Source: Maritalea myrionectae DSM 19524
Lineage (GTDB): Bacteria; Pseudomonadota; Alphaproteobacteria; Rhizobiales; Devosiaceae
NCBI RefSeq assembly: GCF_000423365.1
Contig: NZ_AUHV01000002.1
Span: 853,270 to 917,269 of the forward strand
DNA length: 64,000 nt
Reading direction: 5' to 3'
In this document: in pieces, positions 26,772-35,069 of the stretch
Layout of the letters: every line of letters starts with the position of its first letter
Position numbering within the stretch: position 1 is the first letter of the stretch
The notes under the pieces: generated by a model
Databases searched by the model: none
What the model saw: the letters and a program-made list of their open reading frames with translations, nothing else
Told to the model about the DNA's origin: nothing
Position numbers and translations under genes: made by a program

Positions 26772-29700
26772 TTGAAGTATTTTTCGAATAAAAAACGCCC
26801 GTTTCACCTTGGCTCATTTCCGCTGGAGCGGCTTAAGCGCGTCGACCAAGCTGCCCATTTGGACAGGCTACCCAAATTTGAGCAAATGCGGTTTCGCTAT
26901 GATGCAATGCCGGAAAACATCATCAATGCGATGGCGGAAAGCCAGGCGATGCTCGACGCAATCCGCGATGGGTTGGTCAACAAGGCCAAAGCAGAAGTAC
27001 CCAATGATCTGACCGAACGGCAAAACCATTTAAAGGCATTTGGCTATTTCTCTGATGTGGCCATGGCCGGGACATGTGCGTTCACTCCCGAGATGTCGCT
27101 CGACGTGCCGTTTCGCAATCCTGACATTGAACGTCTGGCGCAAAAATTGCGGACGGACCAAACCAAATCACTCGCGTCTGGCGTCGATATGATCATGGCG
27201 GATTTGCGCGATGCGATGAACGCGCCGCCGCGTGAAATGACCCATCATCGGCACGCTCTTGTGTTTCTGGTAGAGCATCCGCGCAAGATTTGGCCGGACG
27301 AGCCCGGTGCTGAGTGGCTGAATGGGGCGCAGGCGCACCGTTCTGCCCTGCGCGCCAATGAGGCCGCTGTGGTATTGGCGCAATATATCAGGCTGCTGGG
27401 TTATGATGCCCGTGCCCACTCCCACTCTACCAGTGATGTGGATTTGAACCGACTGGCTGTGGAAGCCGGGTTAGCAAACGTCGAAAATTGCTGTCTGATC
27501 AATCCGTATTTGGGACCGCATTTTTCCATCGCGGCGGTGACCACCGATTTCGAGTTTGCTCATGATCGTCCATTGGCACCGCTTACAGAACAGCCGAAAT
27601 CTCAGATGAAAGGTTGGGCGTGGCAGCTGGGCTATGGCACCGGCAAAAGCGCGAAGAATGCTGATCCTTATGCGCGCCGACGTTTTATGGATGGTGCCCA
27701 TCCATTTGAAACCTTGAAGCGGGTGGATGAGCCGACCACTTTTATCGATGAAGACCGCGTGCCGCGCGTGCCGAAGCGTACGGATATGTTCGCCCGCTCG
27801 CTTTTTGGCGATATGGGCAAACGCAATCAAGAGGCGTCGCGCGGGGGCAAATATGTGCGCAAATCTGCGCCTTCCATGGCGCAGCGGCGGGCTTTGGGCG
27901 CGTTCGTGCTGTTGCAAGATGGTGAAGCGTCGGAAACACCATCTCGCACAACATCAGATGCGCAGCGAAATGCAGATAATGTAAAAGCCATGTCGCATTT
28001 TTTGGGTGTCGACGCCGTGGGCATTTCGCGTTGTCCTGACTGGACATGGTATTCTCACGACGCGGTGGGCGACCCGATTGATCCGCCGCATGATCAAGCC
28101 ATTTCCATGGTGATCGACCAAGGATATGACACAATGGAAGGGGCCTCTGGCGACGATTGGATTGCCGTATCGCAATCTATGCGCGCCTATTTGCGCTTTT
28201 CGATCTTGGGCAGCATTGTGGCCAAACAAATCCGTTCGCTTGGCTACGGCGCCCGTGCCCATACGGTGATGGATGGTGAAGTATTGCAACCACCATTGAT
28301 GCTTCTGTCTGGCCTTGGGGAAGTGAGCCGCATTGGCGAAGTGATCCTCAACCCGTTTTTGGGGCCAAGGCTCAAATCTGGCGTGGTGACCACCACCATG
28401 CCCCTGACCCACGATAAGCCCATCTCCTTTGGATTGCAGCAATTTTGCGAAAGCTGCAACAAGTGCGCCCGCGAATGTCCCTCCGGGGCGATTACTGCCG
28501 GGCCGAAGCTGATGTTTAATGGCTATGAGATTTGGAAATCAGATAGCCAGAAATGCACCACCTATCGCATCACCAATGAGGGCGGCGCCATGTGTGGTCG
28601 CTGCATGAAAACCTGCCCGTGGAATTTGGAAGGTGTTTTTGCTGAAGCGCCCTTCCTCTGGGCCGCAATGAACATCCCCAAAGCCGCGCCTGCCTTAGCT
28701 AAACTGGATGACGCATTGGGCAATGGCGAGCGCAATTTGGTGAAAAAATGGTGGTGGGACATTGAGCTGCATGAGGATGGTGGCTATCGCCCCACCCCAC
28801 ACAAGGTGAATGAGCGCGATCTGCAAAAGGATTTGGATCTGAAGTTTGAAGACCAAACCTTGGCGGTTTATCCGGCCAATCTGGCGCCGCATCCTTGGCC
28901 ATTTCCCTTCCCCATGGATCGGGAAAAGGGCATTGAAGCCTATCAGGCAATGATCACGGCGGAGCAATATAAGGTAAAGCTGGCGCGGGGCGAGACGGAA
29001 GGATTGGCGCACGAATATCGCATTGAGGGCGACGCGCCGGTGATCCGCGTACAGATCACCAAGGCCGAAGCCATGACCGATAGCGTCACCAAATATGAAT
29101 TTAAAACGCTTGATGGCAGTCCCCTGCCCGAATGGACAGCGGGGGCGCATCTGGACATTGTGGTGGCGCCAGAATTTTTGCGGCAATATTCCATGTCCGG
29201 CGATCCAGCAGACAATTCGAAATATCAAATTGGCGTGTTGCGCGAAGATGAAGGGCGCGGCGGTTCGCAATTGCTGCACCGCATTTTCACTGAAGGGCGG
29301 AAGATTTTTATTTCCAAGCCGATCAATCATTTCCCCTTAGAGGAGCAGGCCAGCAAGAGCTTTTTGATGGGCGGCGGCATTGGGGTGACCCCGATGATCG
29401 CCATGGCCCACCGTTTGCATGCGATTGGCGCTGATTTTGAGTTGCATTATTGCTGCTCGTCTCGCAAAAATGCCGGTTTCTTGGACGATCTAGCGCAGTT
29501 TGAATGGGCGGATCGGGTGCATTATCACTTTAGTGATGAGGGCACGCGTGCCGACCTTGATGCGGTTTTGCGCGACTATCAGCCGGGGCAGCATGTTTAT
29601 TGCTGCGGCCCCGACCGCTTTATGGCCGGGGTGATGGAAAGCGCCGAACGGCACGGTTTTGCCGAAGACGAGCGGCATCTTGAATATTTCAACGTGCCCG

Positions 29701-29987
29701 AGCTGCCCGAATATGAAAACCACCCCTTCACCTTGAAACTGGCCAAGTCAGGCCAAGAATTCCTGGTGCCAGCGGATAAATCCGCCACCGACGTGTTGCA
29801 GGAAAACGGCATTCAGATTGATGTGAAATGCTCGGACGGGATTTGCGGCGTGTGCAAATGCGGTATCGTTTCTGGCGAGGTGGAGCATCGGGATTTCGTG
29901 TTGTCGAAAAAGCAAAAGGAAGACAGCATTATCCTTTGCCAATCGCGCGCGGCAGATCCTGATGGTGTGTTGGAAGTGAATTTATAG
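26772..29987 (+). CDS. Self-sufficient cobalamin-dependent reductive dehalogenase fused to flavin/[2Fe-2S] reductase
   Basis: 1071 residues from TTG 26772 (agagga 8 bases upstream). No TAT or Sec signal, so cytoplasmic and catabolic, like BhbA and NpRdhA. Order: a degenerate copy of the corrinoid core (about 200-268), the catalytic core (about 470-550), two [4Fe-4S] sites (Cys559, 562, 565, 569 and 595, 608, 611, 615), then a phthalate-dioxygenase-reductase-like module with RQYS (804-807), the NAD loop GGGIGVTP (867-) and a [2Fe-2S] centre (Cys1020, 1025, 1028, 1056). Ser469, Tyr473, Lys535 and Arg599 keep the spacing I recall for Ser422, Tyr426, Lys488 and Arg552 of NpRdhA, where they bind the phenol and donate the proton. 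Predicted: NAD(P)H-driven removal of halogen ortho to a phenolic hydroxyl. Confidence 0.93.
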   Translation: MKYFSNKKRPFHLGSFPLERLKRVDQAAHLDRLPKFEQMRFRYDAMPENIINAMAESQAMLDAIRDGLVNKAKAEVPNDLTERQNHLKAFGYFSDVAMAGTCAFTPEMSLDVPFRNPDIERLAQKLRTDQTKSLASGVDMIMADLRDAMNAPPREMTHHRHALVFLVEHPRKIWPDEPGAEWLNGAQAHRSALRANEAAVVLAQYIRLLGYDARAHSHSTSDVDLNRLAVEAGLANVENCCLINPYLGPHFSIAAVTTDFEFAHDRPLAPLTEQPKSQMKGWAWQLGYGTGKSAKNADPYARRRFMDGAHPFETLKRVDEPTTFIDEDRVPRVPKRTDMFARSLFGDMGKRNQEASRGGKYVRKSAPSMAQRRALGAFVLLQDGEASETPSRTTSDAQRNADNVKAMSHFLGVDAVGISRCPDWTWYSHDAVGDPIDPPHDQAISMVIDQGYDTMEGASGDDWIAVSQSMRAYLRFSILGSIVAKQIRSLGYGARAHTVMDGEVLQPPLMLLSGLGEVSRIGEVILNPFLGPRLKSGVVTTTMPLTHDKPISFGLQQFCESCNKCARECPSGAITAGPKLMFNGYEIWKSDSQKCTTYRITNEGGAMCGRCMKTCPWNLEGVFAEAPFLWAAMNIPKAAPALAKLDDALGNGERNLVKKWWWDIELHEDGGYRPTPHKVNERDLQKDLDLKFEDQTLAVYPANLAPHPWPFPFPMDREKGIEAYQAMITAEQYKVKLARGETEGLAHEYRIEGDAPVIRVQITKAEAMTDSVTKYEFKTLDGSPLPEWTAGAHLDIVVAPEFLRQYSMSGDPADNSKYQIGVLREDEGRGGSQLLHRIFTEGRKIFISKPINHFPLEEQASKSFLMGGGIGVTPMIAMAHRLHAIGADFELHYCCSSRKNAGFLDDLAQFEWADRVHYHFSDEGTRADLDAVLRDYQPGQHVYCCGPDRFMAGVMESAERHGFAEDERHLEYFNVPELPEYENHPFTLKLAKSGQEFLVPADKSATDVLQENGIQIDVKCSDGICGVCKCGIVSGEVEHRDFVLSKKQKEDSIILCQSRAADPDGVLEVNL

Positions 29988-30008
29988 TCCCGCGCCTTGC
30001 GCAATAAA

Positions 30009-30038
30009 AAGGCACCCGGCGCGGGGCCGGATGCCTTT
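30009..30038. terminator. Bidirectional terminator between dehalogenase and cobalt transporter genes
   Basis: Arms AAGGCACCCGGC (30009-30020) and GCCGGATGCCTT (30026-30037) pair at 11 of 12 positions around a 5-base loop. Flanking AAAAA on one side and TTT on the other give T tracts in both directions. It lies 21 bases after the dehalogenase stop and 24 bases before the convergent stop. Confidence 0.85.
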
Positions 30039-30061
30039 CACATCTTCAATTTGCAAATCGA

Positions 30062-30739
30062 CTATGCGCTGGCGAAAAGACGTTTTTCAAACAGGTCGCT
30101 ATCTTTGAGATGGTGCGCATTTTTGGCGATGGCCAATGCGCCCAAATCAACCAGTGGCTCGACAATCACCACCAGCATGTAGGCTGCGCCAAAGCTGAGC
30201 ACTTGCGCCACATTTTCAGCGCCGAAACCCTGACCGTAAAAAGCCCAGAACATGACCCAAGCAACGATGCCACCCTGATACGTGGTGGAGAGCTTGAGCG
30301 CCTGTGTGTAGCTGACATCTTTATAGGCGGTTTTTGCGGGAATGATGCGTTGCGCCAAGGCTGACATGGCGAACAGCGGCACCAAAAGCGTTGTGACATT
30401 GATGCCATATTGCGGCAGATCAAATGGGGCAAACAGGAGGCCCTGCAACATCAACCCGGCCAACAGGCCAATGGCGGCAGGAGCTGCACCAAACAATAAA
30501 AGCAAAGTGGAGCCCATGATCAAATGGACCTCTGAAACGCCTACCGGGTGATGGGGCAGCACTTGGAAATAGGCAAAAACCATCGCCGTGGTGATGATTG
30601 ACCGCACGGCCAAGGCGGCGACGCCATCCGCTTTGATCGTGTCCAAAGCGATTTTGGCGCCATAGCCGATGGCGGCGGTGGCGGTTGCATAGCTCAGCAC
30701 CATTTTGGCGCCATCTACAATTCCGGGTTCAATATGCAT
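30062..30739 (-). CDS. CbiM-like cobalt (ECF-type) transporter permease
   Basis: 225 residues from ATG 30739, where gaggaac precedes the start; the open frame continues upstream through the riboswitch but that part is not coding. It begins MHIEPG with His2 in the position used by CbiM/NikM to hold the metal, and has about six hydrophobic segments, with HHPVGVSEVHLIMGST in the core. CbiM proteins import Co2+, usually with CbiN, CbiQ and CbiO, none of which is adjacent. The cobalamin riboswitch upstream supports a cobalt role. It is convergent with the cobalamin-dependent dehalogenase. Confidence 0.82.
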   Translation of the reverse strand: MHIEPGIVDGAKMVLSYATATAAIGYGAKIALDTIKADGVAALAVRSIITTAMVFAYFQVLPHHPVGVSEVHLIMGSTLLLLFGAAPAAIGLLAGLMLQGLLFAPFDLPQYGINVTTLLVPLFAMSALAQRIIPAKTAYKDVSYTQALKLSTTYQGGIVAWVMFWAFYGQGFGAENVAQVLSFGAAYMLVVIVEPLVDLGALAIAKNAHHLKDSDLFEKRLFASA

Positions 30740-30834
30740 TTTGTTCCTCGAACATATTTCACAGGCGCAACGTTTCCCCGTGCGCGTGCGAAGGCTAAAG
30801 ACTGGCTTTCTCATTGGAAAACCGCTTATGCGTT

Positions 30835-31038
30835 CAGGCCGGTCTCCGGACTTGCAAGCATGGTTTTCACCATCGGAGTTCAGCCACCTTCCCATCATCA
30901 TGACAGTGGTTTTTGGCCGGTCCTTAACTTGCCTACCGTTGCGGGGGCAGTGCCGGAATTGATCCCCGAATTGGGTCGATCGCACCAGCTTCCCGTTTCA
31001 CCCAGAGAATCGTTAAACAGCAGATTTCTGGGCACCTG
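30835..31038 (-). promoter_or_regulatory. Cobalamin riboswitch of the CbiM-like gene
   Basis: On the minus strand the elements run GGTGCCCAGAAATC, GGGTGAAACGGGAAGCTGGT, CTGCCCCCGCAACGGTAGGC, ACCACTGTCATGATG with GGGAAGG, and the B12 box AAGTCCGGAGACCGGCC ending at 30838. It is about 100 bases upstream of the start ATG and predicts that cobalt import falls when cobalamin is abundant. A second copy of this class precedes cobW in the same window. Confidence 0.93.
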
Positions 31039-31109
31039 ATCGCCGAAGTAAGCTAGTTAGGCCAAAACAACCTTGTCAATTCCATTTTTTTCTGGTCAAT
31101 CCCATAGCC

Positions 31110-32225
31110 ATGGAAAGATTTGACCTGATCATTATCGGTGGCGGCATTGTGGGCCTTTGGAGTGCCTATTTTGCAGCCCAACGCGGGCTCAAAACTGTGC
31201 TCGTGGAAGAGCATGGCATTGCCGCTGGCGCGAGCGGCGGTGTGTTGGGTGCATTGATGCCGCACAGCCCGGATCGATGGAATGCGAAGAAACAATTCCA
31301 GTTTGAAGCCCTGAACCAGTTGCCCGGCCTGCTGCAAGAAATTGAAGCGCGTACGGGGCAAAATGTCGGCTATCGTCGCGTGGGTCGCATTGCGCCTATT
31401 TTGAAAGAACATCATGTGGACGACGTGGCGCGACGGGCTGAAGGCGCAAATGAGTTTTGGCAGACCGAACAGAGTGCCTTTGCCATGCAGCATATGGACG
31501 CCGGGCCTGCCGCCAACTGGCCCGCTGTTGAGGCGATGCCATTTGGGGTCGCCGCTGATAATTTCAGCGCTCGGCTTTCGCCGCGCAAACTGATTATGGC
31601 GCTGGCCGGTTCGCTACATGGCAGCATTGATATGCGCTTTGCCACCCGCGCCGCATTTCTGGGCGAAAAGCAGGTGACCTTGGGCGACGGCAGCATTTTG
31701 CATGCTGACAAGGTTTTGGTGTCTGCTGGTTTGGCCAGCTTTGACATGTTGCGGCCCTATGCACCCAGCATCTCCGGGCGCGGCGTGAAGGGACAAGCCG
31801 CCGTGTTGGGCACGGATTTAGATCCGAACTTGCCGATCATTTATTCGGACGGTGTTTATTTGATTGTGCATGATGATGGGACCACAGCTATCGGCTCCAC
31901 CAGCGAGAAAGAATTTACCGAAGGGCGCGAAACCGATCACTTGTTGGACGATGTGGTCGAAAAAGCGCGCGCGCTTTGCCCATTGGTCACGGACGCACCC
32001 GTGATTGAGCGTTGGGCCGGTGTGCGCCCACAAGCGCAGGGGCGCGACCCATTGTTAGGCGTAATACCTCAACATGATTGGCTTTACGTGGCCACTGGCG
32101 GGTTCAAAATTAGCTTCGGCATTGCGCATTTGATGGCACAATCTGTTTTAGGCGCCTTATGTGGCGATGAAACCGCCCCTTCCATCCCAAAAGAATTCAC
32201 TCCAGGCAATAGATTGCTTCGATGA
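31110..32225 (+). CDS. FAD-dependent oxidoreductase of the DAO family, possible MnmC2 counterpart
   Basis: 371 residues. N-terminal dinucleotide-binding motif IIGGGIVGLWSAYFAAQRG at residues 8-26, then a D-amino-acid-oxidase-type fold with ISGRGVKGQAAVL and the closing FAD loop YVATGGFKISFGIAHLMAQ. Such enzymes oxidise C-N bonds in amino acids or modified bases. The two-domain MnmC of enteric bacteria carries a similar domain that removes the carboxymethyl group from cmnm5U34 before methylation by the MnmD part, and a stand-alone MnmD is encoded at 21438-22145. Glycine or D-amino-acid oxidase remains equally possible. The ribosome-binding site is weak. Confidence 0.7.
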   Translation: MERFDLIIIGGGIVGLWSAYFAAQRGLKTVLVEEHGIAAGASGGVLGALMPHSPDRWNAKKQFQFEALNQLPGLLQEIEARTGQNVGYRRVGRIAPILKEHHVDDVARRAEGANEFWQTEQSAFAMQHMDAGPAANWPAVEAMPFGVAADNFSARLSPRKLIMALAGSLHGSIDMRFATRAAFLGEKQVTLGDGSILHADKVLVSAGLASFDMLRPYAPSISGRGVKGQAAVLGTDLDPNLPIIYSDGVYLIVHDDGTTAIGSTSEKEFTEGRETDHLLDDVVEKARALCPLVTDAPVIERWAGVRPQAQGRDPLLGVIPQHDWLYVATGGFKISFGIAHLMAQSVLGALCGDETAPSIPKEFTPGNRLLR

Positions 32226-32286
32226 CAATTGCGGCTGAAATTTTATTTGTGATAGGATCGCACTTGGCAAATCTTAGGACGTATAA

Positions 32287-33129
32287 ATGACCAATTCTGA
32301 CGGACTCTCCCATCGCTTGAGAGAGTCGCAACAATCTGTAAATGATGGCAAACCCCGTGACGCGCTATTTGTCGGTTCCGTGGAGAAAGCATTCCGGGTG
32401 CTTGAAGCATTTCGCGGCCATAGCTCGCTTAGCCTATCTGAGGTGGCGATCACCACAGGTTTAGGAAAAAGTGCCGCCCAGCGGTTTTGCCACACACTGG
32501 TGGAATTGGGTTATTTAAAACGCGATCCGCGCAGCCGCCAGCTTAAGCCAGCTTTGCGGCTGCTGGAGCTGGGCTTCAGCTATTCCATTTCTGAGCCAAT
32601 CATTTCTACCGCGGCGCCATTTTTGCTGCGGGCGCGGGAAAAGTCGAACAAGGCTGTGAACCTGGCGCTACCGCGGGGCACCGACGTTGTTTATGTGATG
32701 CGGCAAACCTATGAAGACAGCCCCTATGGCAACCCGCCGGTCGGTGGGCGCGTGCCCATGTTTTGTACGGCGAGCGGTCGCGCTTATCTTTCGGCTTTGC
32801 CAAGGGAAGAGTGTGATGCCATTTTGGCGCAATCGCCTTTGCATCCCTTCACTCCACACACCTTGACGGACCTTGATCAACTCAACGAAGCATTGGAGAT
32901 TGCGCGCAAACGTGGCTTTGCCAGCGCAGATCAAGAATGCATTGTGGGTGAGCGCACCATTGGCGCACCGATCTATGATCGGTTCGGACGGGTCATCGCC
33001 TCCATGAATATTTGCGTTTATGGTAATGACTGGACCATGGCCAAAGTGGACAAGACCTATGGTGATTTGCTGTTGCGCACAGCACAGCAGATTTCAGAAG
33101 CGGTATCGAACAACCCCAATTTTAGTTAA
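32287..33129 (+). CDS. IclR-family transcriptional regulator
   Basis: 280 residues. N-terminal winged helix at about 28-90 (SVEKAFRVLEAFRGHSSLS, TTGLGKSAAQRFCHTLVELG) and C-terminal effector-binding domain with GRVPMFCTASGRAYLSALP and the late CIVGERTIGAPIYDRFG. IclR proteins sense small organic acids. The target is unclear: it lies 61 bases after the FAD oxidoreductase and is convergent with the peptide-binding protein gene. Confidence 0.92.
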   Translation: MTNSDGLSHRLRESQQSVNDGKPRDALFVGSVEKAFRVLEAFRGHSSLSLSEVAITTGLGKSAAQRFCHTLVELGYLKRDPRSRQLKPALRLLELGFSYSISEPIISTAAPFLLRAREKSNKAVNLALPRGTDVVYVMRQTYEDSPYGNPPVGGRVPMFCTASGRAYLSALPREECDAILAQSPLHPFTPHTLTDLDQLNEALEIARKRGFASADQECIVGERTIGAPIYDRFGRVIASMNICVYGNDWTMAKVDKTYGDLLLRTAQQISEAVSNNPNFS

Positions 33130-33152
33130 GCCGACTAGCGATCAGCCATGAA

Positions 33153-33180
33153 AAAGGGCCAGCCCGAAGGCCGACCCTTT
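33153..33180. terminator. Terminator between iclR-type and binding-protein genes
   Basis: Arms AAAGGGCCAGCC and GGCCGACCCTTT pair at 10 of 12 positions around a CGAA tetraloop. On the minus strand the stem is followed by a run of T, so it fits best as the terminator of the binding-protein gene, with possible use from the other side. Confidence 0.75.
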
Positions 33181-33209
33181 GGGGGTTAGTTTTTGGGAGA
33201 GTGTGGCTC

Positions 33210-34844
33210 TTATTCGGCCACTTTATACAAATCGCGGCTGTACCAGTTTTGTTGAATATTGTTCATCGGCCAGCCTTTCACCTGCGTATTGAGCATAATC
33301 ACCGACGTGTAGTGATAGATCGGAATCACCGGCATATCGCGCGCCAGGATTTTCTCAATTTCCGTGTAGATCGGGCCAGGCTTTGAAGACACTTTGGCGT
33401 CGGCCATCATCTGATCGACCTCGTCATTCACATAGTTTGCCCAGTTTTGGGGACTATTTGAGGTGTAAAGGTCGAGGAAAGTTGAAGCTTCGTTGTAGTC
33501 GCCAATCCAGGCATAACGCACCATGTCGAACTCATCATTACGTGCTGTTTCCAGCATGGTCCGCCATTCCATATTGTTCAGCTCAGCATCTACATTCAGC
33601 TTTTGCTTCCACATTTGCGAAATGGCTGTCGCAATCTTTTTGTGGGTTTCCGACGTGTTGTAGAGCAGCTTGAAGTTGAGTGGATTGTCGTCGCCATATC
33701 CAGCTTCTGCCAAAAGCGCCCGCGCTTTTTCATCGCGTTCTGCTTGAGACCAATTGCCATAATCGGTGTCAGGATCGGTAAAGTCTGCTGTGGCCAAAGG
33801 CACCACATTATAGGCTTCGCGCTGACCGCCTTGCAGGATATTCTCCACAATCACCTTGCGATCAACCGCATAGGAGAGGGCTTTACGCACCCGCACATCT
33901 TTGAAGGCTTCAGGGCCGTTATCAGCCAAGTTGAAGCTGTAATAATAGGAGCCGAGATAAGGCAAAGACAGCGTTTCGTCCGGGCGTTCTTGCTTAAGTC
34001 GCGTGAACTGGCCAGACGGCACCGCAGTCATATCCAACTCGCCCGCATTATAGCGCGTGAAGGCGACATTTTCTTCGCTGATCACATAGGTCAAAACCTT
34101 ATCAATGATGGTTTCATCATTGTTCCAGTAGTAGGGGTTGCGCTCACGTACGGTCCGCTCATTCAACACCCATTCGGTCAGCTTATACGCCCCGTTTGAG
34201 ACCATATTCTCTGGCCGGGTCCAGTCGTTGCCATATTTTTCAACGGTCGCTTGGTGCACTGGGAAAACGGTGGCCAATACGGTCATTGATGCGAAATAGG
34301 GCAACGGTGTGGTGAGGCGCACTTCAAAGGTATAATCGTCAACAGCGCGGACGCCCAACTCTGATTTATCCTTCTCACCAGCTAGAATTTCGCTGGCATT
34401 TTCAATTGCCATCAATTCAACATACCAAGCGTAGGGCGAGGCCAGTTCCGGATCAATTGAGCGTTGCCACGCATAAACGAAGTCGTGGGCCGTGACAGGA
34501 TCGCCATTGGACCATTTTGCATTTTCACGCAAATGGAATGTGTAGACATCATTCGTGTCGTTCACGTCCCAGCTCGTGGCCACACCAGGCACCAAATTGC
34601 CGTCTGCATCTTGATTGAGCAGGCCCTCAAACAGATCGCGCGCGAAGGCAAAGCCCATCACTTCTTCCATCATTTGTGGATCAAGCGTTGGAATGCCGTC
34701 CAGCAGGCGGTAGGTAAAAACTTGTTCCTCAGCAAGTTTTTCGCCCGTGTCAGGGTGCGTCATCGCCGCAAGGCTTGGCGCAGCGATGCCAGTGGCCAAC
34801 AACGCGCCCAAGGAAACGGCTCTCAGTAATTTAGAAAATTTCAT
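33210..34844 (-). CDS. Periplasmic oligopeptide-type ABC substrate-binding protein (SBP_bac_5)
   Basis: 544 residues from ATG 34844, with ggaggg five to six bases upstream. A signal peptide ends near APSLA-AMTH. The mature protein has the OppA/DppA pattern: YTFHLRENAKWSNGDPVTAHDFVYAWQRS, then VRKALSYAVDRKVIV and a C-terminal DMPVIPIYHY. No permease or ATPase gene accompanies it, so it must use components encoded elsewhere. It is downstream of murQ and the sugar kinase on the same strand. Capture of cell-wall peptides, as for E. coli MppA, is an attractive inference but general peptide uptake is as likely. Confidence 0.9.
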   Translation of the reverse strand: MKFSKLLRAVSLGALLATGIAAPSLAAMTHPDTGEKLAEEQVFTYRLLDGIPTLDPQMMEEVMGFAFARDLFEGLLNQDADGNLVPGVATSWDVNDTNDVYTFHLRENAKWSNGDPVTAHDFVYAWQRSIDPELASPYAWYVELMAIENASEILAGEKDKSELGVRAVDDYTFEVRLTTPLPYFASMTVLATVFPVHQATVEKYGNDWTRPENMVSNGAYKLTEWVLNERTVRERNPYYWNNDETIIDKVLTYVISEENVAFTRYNAGELDMTAVPSGQFTRLKQERPDETLSLPYLGSYYYSFNLADNGPEAFKDVRVRKALSYAVDRKVIVENILQGGQREAYNVVPLATADFTDPDTDYGNWSQAERDEKARALLAEAGYGDDNPLNFKLLYNTSETHKKIATAISQMWKQKLNVDAELNNMEWRTMLETARNDEFDMVRYAWIGDYNEASTFLDLYTSNSPQNWANYVNDEVDQMMADAKVSSKPGPIYTEIEKILARDMPVIPIYHYTSVIMLNTQVKGWPMNNIQQNWYSRDLYKVAE

Positions 34845-34884
34845 ATGTCCCTCCATTATTTTTCGTGCTTTGTATCAGCACTTA

Positions 34885-34906
34885 ATTGCAAGTATTGTAT
34901 TGCAAT
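34885..34906. promoter_or_regulatory. Inverted repeat upstream of the peptide-binding protein gene
   Basis: ATTGCAA (34885-34891) and TTGCAAT (34900-34906) form a perfect 7-base inverted repeat with an 8-base spacer, about 40 bases upstream of the start, in AT-rich sequence. It looks like a regulator site; no regulator can be named. The rest of the 225-base gap to the kinase gene shows nothing clear. Confidence 0.4.
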
Positions 34907-35069
34907 TTATGTTATTGTATTTAAATAATTGGAGTCTGACAAGACGTGTTTTGATGTCGACACGGCAATCGTGGGCCGCGCAAATTGCAGCAAAACGGAA
35001 CGCACAATTTGTCAAATTTGGATTGAGGGATTTTCTGCTCGACGCTCGCGCATCGCGAGGCTCATCGCC

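Noticed and set aside
26772-29987. Interpretation of the 1071-residue protein as an epoxyqueuosine reductase (QueG)
   Set aside because: QueG shares the corrinoid and [4Fe-4S] parts but is about 350-400 residues and lacks the duplicated core, the fused flavin/[2Fe-2S] reductase and the Ser/Tyr/Lys/Arg spacing seen here.
30740-30985. Upstream extension of the CbiM-like reading frame
   Set aside because: The extension is the cobalamin riboswitch translated by chance; the true start is the ATG at 30739 with gaggaac upstream and the family N-terminus MHIEPG.
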